Under the pieces are notes generated by a model. That model was not told the origin of the DNA, searched no databases, and saw only the letters and a list, made by a program, of their open reading frames with translations. The translations under genes and the position numbers were made by a program. From positions 1-57,990 of the forward strand of contig JANJXF010000142.1 of assembly GCA_024709165.1 (NCBI GenBank): a stretch of 57,990 nt of DNA, in the 5' to 3' direction. How positions within the stretch are numbered: the stretch's first letter is position 1; each line of letters opens with the position of its first letter. This document shows positions 51,006 through 57,990 of the stretch, in pieces. Origin of the DNA: Thiobacillus sp. (lineage in GTDB: Bacteria > Pseudomonadota > Gammaproteobacteria > Burkholderiales > Thiobacillaceae).

Positions 51006-51637
51006 GAGCCGGAAGGCGCCGCGGGTTTGCCCGATGCGGCGCGGGCGGACTGGGCGGAGAGGGTCTTGATGAGGCCGTCCATGCCCTGCTGGCGGATGGT
51101 GTTCGAGAACGACGCGCGGTAGTTGGTTACCAGGCTCACGCTGTCGATCGTGACATCGTAGACCTTCCAGCCAAAGTCCGTCTTGTACATGCTGTAGTCG
51201 ATGGGAATCGGCTGGCCACCGGGCTGGCGGATTTCCGAGCGCACGGTGACATCGGTGGCGTCGGGCTTCATCACCAGCGGCTTGAATTCGACGCTCTGGT
51301 TGGAAAACGCGGTCAGCGACGCCGAATAGGTGCGTACCAGCAGGTTGCGGAACTCGGCGACGAGCGCCTGTTTCTGCTGTGGCGTGGCGCGCGGCCAGTG
51401 CTTGCCGATCACCAGTTGGGTCATGCGGTTGAAGTCGAAATGCGGCAGCACCTTGGCTTCGACCAGTTGCAGCACCTTGGCAGAATTGCCGCTCTGGATG
51501 TCCTTGTCCTGCTTGAGAAGCGCCAGCACGTCCTGCGTCGTGGTGCGTGCCAGCACATCGGGCGGGGTGTTGTTGTCGGCCTGCGCCGCTGCGGCGCCGA
51601 AGATCAGCGCCAGCGCTAGAAGGAAAGAGCGCAACAT
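51002..51637 (-). CDS. mlaC: Phospholipid-binding protein MlaC
   Basis: Signal peptide; VEAKVLPHFDFNRMTQLVIGKHWPRATPQQKQALVAEFRNLLVRTYSASL. Confidence 0.95.
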   Translation of the reverse strand: MLRSFLLALALIFGAAAAQADNNTPPDVLARTTTQDVLALLKQDKDIQSGNSAKVLQLVEAKVLPHFDFNRMTQLVIGKHWPRATPQQKQALVAEFRNLLVRTYSASLTAFSNQSVEFKPLVMKPDATDVTVRSEIRQPGGQPIPIDYSMYKTDFGWKVYDVTIDSVSLVTNYRASFSNTIRQQGMDGLIKTLSAQSARAASGKPAAPSGS

Positions 51638-51687
51638 AATGATGGAAGTCCCTGTGTTCGGATTGTCGTCAGATAGACGCCCGCAAG

Positions 51688-53049
51688 TCAGCGGAGTTCA
51701 CCCGATAGTCGCGCCAGCTGGGCGACGTTCATGTTGTAGTCGTTGATCGTGCGCAAGTATTCGGTCTGCGTCAGAACGTAGCTCTTCATCGCATCGGCAA
51801 CCTTGTCCGCGCCTTCGAGGCCGGCGGAGAAGTCGGCCAGCGTGGCCACCATCCAGCGCCGCGCCGCGGCAGCGCCCTCGGCCAGGTCGCGCTGCGCCTC
51901 GTAGTTGGCCTGGGCGTTGGCATAGGCTTCGCTGACCTCATAGGGAATGCCGGCGAGCGCGAATGCTTTCTTGTGGTTGAGCGCTTCGAGCTCGGCCTGC
52001 GCCTGCTCGACGCGTGCACTGGCCGCGCCAAACACGCTGTCCCATTTCACCCCCACCACCGGCGTCAGGCCCGCGCTGTTGAAGGGATCGTAGAGATAGG
52101 GGTTGTCGAGCCGCTCGCGCCGCGAGGCGTAGTTGGCCTGGCCCACCACGCCGGCGTACACGTCGGGCATGCGGTCGGCCTTCTTCGCGTCGAGCAGCGC
52201 GCGGCGGGTACGCAGACCGGCCTCGAGCTGCTGCATTTCGGCACGTTCCTGCAGCGCGCGCGACTGGAATTCCGCTAGCTCGACCTGCGGGAAGGGCACG
52301 GGCTCGATGCGGGCATCGGCCACCGCAAACTGGGATTTGAGTCCCGCGCCGGTCAGCACCCTGAGGCCGTCGAGGCTGATCTTCTCGACCGCGCGCGCCT
52401 GGTAGGTGTACTTGGCGAGCAGACCGCGCGCTGTCTGCAGCGCATACAGGTCGGACTGGCGCGATTCGCCGGTTTCTTCCTTCAGGTTGCGTTCGACCGA
52501 GGCAATGGCATTGTTCAACCTCGCCTGCATGTCCTCCATGAACACACGGATGTCGCGCGCGGTAAGGTAGCCGAAATAGGCACGCTTGGTGTCGTAGACG
52601 ATATCGCTGCGGGTCTGCTTGAGTTCACCGCGCTTGAGATCGACATTGCCCTGCGCCGCCTCGCCATAGCGCTCCACCTTGCCAAAGGTATACAGCGGTT
52701 TGATGAGGGCAAAATCGAGGTGAGTCCAGTCGGAGACGCCATCGAGCTTATCGCCATCCGCGCGTGGTGTGGTTCCCGAAAAAGCGCCGCCCTGATAGAA
52801 GCCGCCCTCGGCCTCGGGTGCCAGGCCGATGAAGGCGTTGGCGCTGATGCGCCAGCCAGCGTTACCCTTGACTTCGTTCATGAGTCCGCGCGCCGCCTCG
52901 ACGACCTGTTCGCGCTCCTTGATGCGCGGATCGGCCGCAAGGCTCATCTCGACCGCCTGCGGCAGAGTGATCGTCTCCGCGTGCGTGGGCAGTGTCGCCA
53001 GCACGAGACCCGCTGCCATCAGTACCCGGGTAAGCGCGTGGGGTTTCAT
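51688..53049 (-). CDS. TolC family outer membrane protein
   Basis: Signal peptide; ETITLPQAVEMSLAADPRIKEREQVVEAARG...KPLYTFGKVE...KRAYFGYLTARDI. Confidence 0.88.
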   Translation of the reverse strand: MKPHALTRVLMAAGLVLATLPTHAETITLPQAVEMSLAADPRIKEREQVVEAARGLMNEVKGNAGWRISANAFIGLAPEAEGGFYQGGAFSGTTPRADGDKLDGVSDWTHLDFALIKPLYTFGKVERYGEAAQGNVDLKRGELKQTRSDIVYDTKRAYFGYLTARDIRVFMEDMQARLNNAIASVERNLKEETGESRQSDLYALQTARGLLAKYTYQARAVEKISLDGLRVLTGAGLKSQFAVADARIEPVPFPQVELAEFQSRALQERAEMQQLEAGLRTRRALLDAKKADRMPDVYAGVVGQANYASRRERLDNPYLYDPFNSAGLTPVVGVKWDSVFGAASARVEQAQAELEALNHKKAFALAGIPYEVSEAYANAQANYEAQRDLAEGAAAARRWMVATLADFSAGLEGADKVADAMKSYVLTQTEYLRTINDYNMNVAQLARLSGELR

Positions 53050-53513
53050 TGGGGTGTTCCTTCCTGAGCCTTGCCGTAAATGAACTGCCCGATCAGATTT
53101 TCCAGCACCACCGCTGACTGGGTGAGGGTGATGCGATCCTTGTCCTTCAGTTTCTGCTCGTCGCCGCCCGCTTCGAGGCCGATGTACTGTTCGCCGAGCA
53201 GGCCCGATGTCATGATCGCGGCGGAGGTGTCCATGGGGAAAGCATAGCGCTTGTCGATGCGCAGTGTTACCGCAGCCTCGTAGGTTTCGTTGTCGAAACG
53301 GATGTCGGCCACCCGCCCCACCACCACGCCAGCGCTCTTCACCGGGGCGCGCGGCTTCAACCCGCCGATATTGTCGAAGCGCGCGATGATTTCATAGCTG
53401 TCAGCCGTTTTTACGGTATTCATGCTGCCGACCTTGAGCGCCAGGAACAGCAGCGAGACGATACCGGCGATGACGAATAATCCCACCCAGAGGTCGAGTA
53501 CGGTTCTGTTCAT
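53046..53513 (-). CDS. mlaD: MCE-domain protein MlaD
   Basis: LDLWVGLFVIAGIVSLLFLALKVG...YEIIARFDNIGGLKPRAPVKSAGVVVGRV...MTSGLLGEQYIGLEAGG. Confidence 0.97.
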   Translation of the reverse strand: MNRTVLDLWVGLFVIAGIVSLLFLALKVGSMNTVKTADSYEIIARFDNIGGLKPRAPVKSAGVVVGRVADIRFDNETYEAAVTLRIDKRYAFPMDTSAAIMTSGLLGEQYIGLEAGGDEQKLKDKDRITLTQSAVVLENLIGQFIYGKAQEGTPQ

Positions 53514-53515
53514 TG

Positions 53516-54304
53516 TCAGTTGATTCCCCGGAACATGAATGCGGTCAGGGCGAAATCCAGCGCCAGCACGGCGAGGCTGGAGGTCACCACAGTGCGCGTG
53601 GTGGCGCCGGATACGCCTTCTGCGGTCGGCGGCGCGTCGTAGCCCTCGAACAGGGCGATGGTGGTGATGGCGATGCCGAACACCACACTCTTGATGACGC
53701 CGTTCAGGATGTCCTGCTCGAAATCGACCGCGCCCTGCATCTGCGACCAGAACGAGCCTTCGTCGACGCCGATCAGGTGCACGCCGACGAGATAACCGCC
53801 GAAAATGCCCATCGCAGAGAACAGCGCAGCCAGCACGGGCATCGAGATGACCCCCGCCCAGAAGCGCGGTGCGACCACGCGCGCGATCGGATCGACCGCC
53901 ATCATTTCCATCGCGGAGAGCTGCTCGGTCGCTTTCATCAGGCCGATCTCCGCGGTGATTGCCGAACCGGCCCGGCTGGCGAACAGGAGTCCCGCGAGAA
54001 CCGGCCCCAGTTCACGCACCAGCGACAGCGCCACCAGCGTACCCAGCGCCGATTCCGAGCCGTAGCGCTGCAGCGTCTCGTAGCCTTGCAGGCCGAGCAC
54101 CATGCCGACGAACAGGCCGGACACCAGGATGATGATGAGCGAGAGCACGCCGCTGAAATACATCTCGCGGATGGTCAAGCCGAAGCGCTGGAACGCCGTA
54201 CCCGAATGCAGCAGCATCACCCCGAAGAAGCGCGCGGCGAAACCGATGCGCCAGACGCCCTCGATGGTGCGCTGTCCCAGCCCCTCGATCGACCGCCTAA
54301 GCAC
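53516..54304 (-). CDS. mlaE: MlaE permease
   Basis: [71 protein letters not shown]. Confidence 0.97.
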   Translation of the reverse strand: MLRRSIEGLGQRTIEGVWRIGFAARFFGVMLLHSGTAFQRFGLTIREMYFSGVLSLIIILVSGLFVGMVLGLQGYETLQRYGSESALGTLVALSLVRELGPVLAGLLFASRAGSAITAEIGLMKATEQLSAMEMMAVDPIARVVAPRFWAGVISMPVLAALFSAMGIFGGYLVGVHLIGVDEGSFWSQMQGAVDFEQDILNGVIKSVVFGIAITTIALFEGYDAPPTAEGVSGATTRTVVTSSLAVLALDFALTAFMFRGIN

Positions 54305-55145
54305 CTTGCGCCTCCAATCCCAGATCCTCGGCGTACGTCGGCGCGGGGTAATGGAAAGGCATCGGGCCGTCGGCCTCGCCGTGCACGAACTGGTGCACGT
54401 AGGGCAGGGTCGAGGCGCGGATCTCGTCCGCCGTACCTTCAGCGACGATCACCCCTTCCGAGACAAAATACACGTAATCCACGATCTTCAGCGATTCCTG
54501 CACATCATGCGTCACGACAAGCGAAGTCAGGCCTAGGGTGTCGGTCAGGCGGCGGATCAGGTTTCCGGTCACCCCCAGCGAAATCGGGTCGAGTCCGGCG
54601 AAGGGCTCGTCGTACATCACCAGCATGGGGTCGAGCGCGATCGCACGCGCCAGCGCGACCCGGCGCGCCATGCCGCCCGACAGTTCAGAGGGCATGAGGT
54701 CCGCCGCGCCACGCAGCCCCACCGCGTGCAGCTTCATCAGCACCAGGTCGCGAATGGCATCCTCCGGCAGGTCGGTATGCTCGCGCAACTGGAACGCCAC
54801 GTTGTCGAACACCGAGATGTCGGTGAACAGCGCGCCGAACTGGAACAGCATGCCCATCTTGCGGCGCAGGCGATACAGGCCGGCACGATCAAGCTCGCCC
54901 ACCGATTCGCCCGCCACCCGTACCGTGCCCTGTCCCGCTCGCACCTGGCCGCCGATCAGCCGCAGCAGAGTGGTCTTGCCGCAGCCGCTGCTGCCCATGA
55001 TGGCGACCACCTGGCCGCGTCGGGCGGTCAAATTGATCCCCTTGAGAACCTGGCGGACACCGTAGCCGAAGGTTGCGTCCGTGATTTCGACCAGCGTGTC
55101 GTCTTGCAAGCTTTTGACCCGTAGGCAGTGCCCAAAGCCGCTCAT
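54297..55145 (-). CDS. mlaF: MlaF ATP-binding protein
   Basis: [18 protein letters not shown]...[40 protein letters not shown]. Confidence 0.97.
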   Translation of the reverse strand: MSGFGHCLRVKSLQDDTLVEITDATFGYGVRQVLKGINLTARRGQVVAIMGSSGCGKTTLLRLIGGQVRAGQGTVRVAGESVGELDRAGLYRLRRKMGMLFQFGALFTDISVFDNVAFQLREHTDLPEDAIRDLVLMKLHAVGLRGAADLMPSELSGGMARRVALARAIALDPMLVMYDEPFAGLDPISLGVTGNLIRRLTDTLGLTSLVVTHDVQESLKIVDYVYFVSEGVIVAEGTADEIRASTLPYVHQFVHGEADGPMPFHYPAPTYAEDLGLEAQGA

Positions 55146-55182
55146 TCTACCCGAGTGCGACGGGGTCCCGCACACCCTGGGC

Positions 55183-55638
55183 TCAGTAACCCATCACCCG
55201 GACCAGCTCCGCGGCCTGTTCCAGCAACGCAAGCCTGCCTTGGCGGCTGAACACGAAGAGGGGCTCCCCACTCGCGCCATGCATGGCGACGCGCTGCGCC
55301 AACGCGCGCAGATCGGGTGCCTCGTCGATCCACCACAGATGCGCCGCCGCCCATTCCGGCGTCGCCAGCACCACACGTGGCGATGCCAGCGGCTCGACCC
55401 CCACGGCCGCTTCGAGCACGAACACGAAGTCCTCGCGGGTGTCGTGCAGCCAGCGCATCCAGTCCGTCGCCGACGCGCCCACCCAGTTGTCCGCCGGCAG
55501 GAAAACCGCATGGAATTGAGTGTTGTAATAGGACAACAACCAGTCCGCCGGGAGATCGTCCGGATAAAAGCTCCCCCGCCATTCCGGGCGTTCCCAGCCG
55601 ACGCTGCCGATACTCACCAGATGGCCGGTCGTCACCAC
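55183..55638 (-). CDS. Small DUF72-like protein
   Basis: SIGSVGWERPEWRGSFYPDDLPADWLLSYYNTQFHAVFLPADNW resembles the DUF72 N-terminus (GTSGWsYpeWrGvFYPegLP..WLayYa..F..VE). Confidence 0.6.
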   Translation of the reverse strand: MVTTGHLVSIGSVGWERPEWRGSFYPDDLPADWLLSYYNTQFHAVFLPADNWVGASATDWMRWLHDTREDFVFVLEAAVGVEPLASPRVVLATPEWAAAHLWWIDEAPDLRALAQRVAMHGASGEPLFVFSRQGRLALLEQAAELVRVMGY

Positions 55639-55659
55639 CCATGTCCCCCGGAATTTTCG

Positions 55660-55672
55660 TACCAGACTGGTA
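55660..55672. promoter_or_regulatory. Operator-like palindrome upstream of Met/Trp-rich repeat protein
   Basis: TACCAG-A-CTGGTA perfect inverted repeat. Confidence 0.45.
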
Positions 55673-55681
55673 TATTAGTCA

Positions 55682-55710
55682 TTGACAATATGCTTATGCA
55701 AACAAATAAT
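55682..55710 (+). promoter_or_regulatory. Sigma70-like promoter
   Basis: TTGACA (55682-55687) - 17 nt - AATAAT (55705-55710). Confidence 0.65.
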
Positions 55711-55768
55711 TCACTCAGCCTCTGTACTTAACCGCGTTTTACATTTGTTCATTCCCATGGAGTCGATC

Positions 55769-56671
55769 ATGAAAGCGAAGTCCCTCGTAGTTGCTCTCGG
55801 CCTTGCCCTCGCCCCCGCTGCATTCGCCAATGGCACCGCGCCTGCCGGCGCACCGGCACCCGCCGCCAGCGCCGCCGCCAATGTTCCGCAAACCAGCCAG
55901 CAGTGGCTGGAGCGCATGACCGACTTCACCCGCAACGCGTCCGCCTACCGTGACCCGAAGATGTTCGTGCCCTGGGTCAACGCCGTCACCGAGCCTGGCT
56001 TCTACAGCCAGATGGGCATCAACATGATGGAGCCGGGCAACTGGTACCGCATGATGGGTTCGATGATGGATCCGCGCTCGCTGTCCAACTACATGCAGTT
56101 CGCCGACCCCAACATGTACATGAAGTGGATGGCCGCGTCGATGGACCCCAACTTCTACACCGCGCTGATGACCCAGCTGTTCGATCCGGGCAAGATGATG
56201 CGCTGGATGATGATGCCCATGGACCCGCAGATGTGGAACATGATGATGCAGTCCATGAACCCCGCCATGTACCTGAAGTGGATGATGGCGCCGATGGATC
56301 CGCGTCTGTGGCAGCTGATGATGCAGCCGATGAACCCCGCCATGTACACCGGCTGGATGAACGCATCGATGAACCCGGCTACCTACGGTTCGTGGGGCAC
56401 CTGGATGAACCCGGCGACCTACACGGCTCCCGTGGCTGGCGCGGCTGGCGCGGCACCCACCGGCACGTTCAACTTCTTCGACCCGACCAGCTGGATGGGT
56501 ATGACCGCGCCCGTCGCGGGTCAGCCGGCTGCTGCCGGAGCCGCGCCCGCTGCGGTCCCGGCCGGCACGTTTAACTTCTTCGATCCGAACGCCTGGCTGA
56601 ACATGATGAACCCGGCCAACATCTACGCGGCTCCGGCTGCCGCGCCGGCCCCGGCACCTGCTGCCAAGTAA
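55769..56671 (+). CDS. Secreted Met/Trp/Tyr-rich tandem-repeat protein of unknown function
   Basis: Signal peptide MKAKSLVVALGLALAPAAFA; GGAG RBS; repeated [DN]P-x-x-[WY]-x-x-x-M units; own promoter and terminator. Confidence 0.92.
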   Translation: MKAKSLVVALGLALAPAAFANGTAPAGAPAPAASAAANVPQTSQQWLERMTDFTRNASAYRDPKMFVPWVNAVTEPGFYSQMGINMMEPGNWYRMMGSMMDPRSLSNYMQFADPNMYMKWMAASMDPNFYTALMTQLFDPGKMMRWMMMPMDPQMWNMMMQSMNPAMYLKWMMAPMDPRLWQLMMQPMNPAMYTGWMNASMNPATYGSWGTWMNPATYTAPVAGAAGAAPTGTFNFFDPTSWMGMTAPVAGQPAAAGAAPAAVPAGTFNFFDPNAWLNMMNPANIYAAPAAAPAPAPAAK

Positions 56672-56693
56672 TTCCGGCACGCTTGCAGGCAAG

Positions 56694-56720
56694 AAAGGGA
56701 CGGTTCGCCGTCCCTTTTTC
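56694..56720 (+). terminator. Intrinsic terminator with UUCG tetraloop
   Basis: AAAGGGACGG-TTCG-CCGTCCCTTTTTC. Confidence 0.92.
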
Positions 56721-56745
56721 ATGTGCGGCAGGCGCCCGCCTCGTT

Positions 56746-57990
56746 TCAGCCACGCCGCCACGTGGTGCCTCCCGAGCCGTCCTCCACAACGATACCTGCG
56801 GCGGCCAGTTCGTCGCGGATGCGGTCCGACTCGGCGAAGTTCTTTGCCTTGCGCGCTGTCTGACGGGCGGCAATCAGATTTTCGATTGCGGCCTCTTCCA
56901 GACCGCCGGCCGGGGCGTCCCCCTTGAGAAAAATCTCGGCCTCGCGCTGCAACAGTCCGAGTGTGCCGCCCAGCGCGCGCAGCAGGCGCGCGGCCGCGGC
57001 GTCGCCGCGGTTGGCTTCTCCGGCAAGGTCGAACAGTACGGAAATCGCTTCCGGCGTATTGAAATCGTCGTCCATGGCAGCATGGAAGCGTGCCGCCGCC
57101 GAGCCCGCCCAGTCGACCGGGCCGATTTCGGGCGGCACCCCTTTCAGCGCCGTATACAGGCGAGTCAGCGCGCTGCGTGCGTCGTCGAGATGGGCATCCG
57201 AGTAGTTCAGCGGACTGCGGTAGTGCGCACGCAGGATGAAGAAGCGCACCACCTCGGCGTCGTATTTCTGCAGAATTTCGCGGATGGTGAAAAAGTTGCC
57301 GAGCGACTTCGACATCTTCTCGTTGTCGACGCGCACGAAACCATTGTGCATCCAGTAATTGACGAAAGTGCAGGCGTGCGCCCCCTCGGACTGGGCAATT
57401 TCGTTCTCGTGATGGGGAAACTGCAGGTCCTGGCCGCCGCCGTGGATGTCGAAGCGGCGACCCAGCAGCTCCGCGCTCATCGCCGAACATTCGATGTGCC
57501 AGCCCGGGCGCCCCGGTCCCCACGGCGACTCCCACGCCGGCTCGCCCGGCTTGGCGGCCTTCCACAGCACGAAATCCAGGGGATCGCGCTTGCTGGGGTC
57601 GACCTCGACTCGCTCACCGGCGCGCAGCTCGTCGAGACTCTTGCCGGAGAGCCGGCCGTAAGCGGAGAAACCCCGCACGCTGTAGTAAACGTCGCCATTG
57701 GGCGCAGCGTAGGCAAGTCCGTTTTTCTGTAACTGTTCGATCATCGCCAGCATCTGCGCCACGTAGCGGGTTGCGCGCGGTTCGTGGTCGGGTGGCAGCA
57801 CACCGAGTGCTCGCTCGTCCTCATGCATCGCGGCAATGAAGCGCTCGGTCAGTTCGGCCGGGGTCTCGCCGTTTTCCTGTGCACGCCTAATGATCTTGTC
57901 GTCAATGTCCGTTATGTTCCTGACGTACTCGACCTCGTACCCGCTCGCGCGCAGCCAGCGAACCACCATGTCGAACACCACGAACACCCG
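56746..57990 (-). CDS. cysS: Cysteinyl-tRNA synthetase, N-terminus outside window
   Basis: [30 protein letters not shown]...[13 protein letters not shown]...[19 protein letters not shown]...KMSKSLGNF. Confidence 0.97.
   Translation of the reverse strand, partial: RVFVVFDMVVRWLRASGYEVEYVRNITDIDDKIIRRAQENGETPAELTERFIAAMHEDERALGVLPPDHEPRATRYVAQMLAMIEQLQKNGLAYAAPNGDVYYSVRGFSAYGRLSGKSLDELRAGERVEVDPSKRDPLDFVLWKAAKPGEPAWESPWGPGRPGWHIECSAMSAELLGRRFDIHGGGQDLQFPHHENEIAQSEGAHACTFVNYWMHNGFVRVDNEKMSKSLGNFFTIREILQKYDAEVVRFFILRAHYRSPLNYSDAHLDDARSALTRLYTALKGVPPEIGPVDWAGSAAARFHAAMDDDFNTPEAISVLFDLAGEANRGDAAAARLLRALGGTLGLLQREAEIFLKGDAPAGGLEEAAIENLIAARQTARKAKNFAESDRIRDELAAAGIVVEDGSGGTTWRRG

Noticed and set aside
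55739-57565. 608-aa minus-strand ORF with long His-rich stretches (HHPLQVHGGVHGLHHHV...)
   Set aside because: Antisense of the Met-rich repeat gene and overlapping cysS; His arises from CAT = complement of ATG. The sense strand has signal peptide, RBS, promoter and terminator.

Overview
GC-rich betaproteobacterial chromosome segment, probably Hydrogenophilales/Thiobacillus-like (inference from gene content). No rRNA, IS element, prophage or CRISPR was seen. Mostly core blocks: gmd (partial), tRNA-Thr, sspB-sspA, petCBA (bc1 complex), an htrA-family protease, orn, rsgA, yajQ, argG/argF/argD, rpsT, murJ-ribF-ileS-lspA-fkpB-ispH, minor type IV pilin genes pilE-pilY1-pilX-pilW-pilV-fimU-fimT, a surface-polysaccharide/LPS cluster, hisG-murA-bolA, an ABC-2 exporter, an mla operon containing a TolC-family gene, and cysS (partial). 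The strongest candidates for undescribed biology are: (1) an ECF sigma / anti-sigma / periplasmic thioredoxin-domain operon where the anti-sigma factor appears to carry a C-terminal periplasmic DsrE-like domain similar to the divergently encoded secreted DsrE protein, with matching GGAAT-N17-CGTCC elements facing both ways; (2) a secreted 300-aa protein of about 14% Met built from ~12-13-aa [D/N]P-x-x-[W/Y]-x-x-x-M repeats, with its own promoter, operator-like palindrome and UUCG terminator. Other notable items: a betaproteobacterial proteasome homologue (BPH), a decayed thiO remnant at the position predicted by Pseudomonas synteny, G9/G8 homopolymer tracts in pilY1 and a GT10 fucosyltransferase gene, and heptanucleotide repeats, one of them in frame inside ileS. 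All calls come from reading the sequence and translations; no database search was run.
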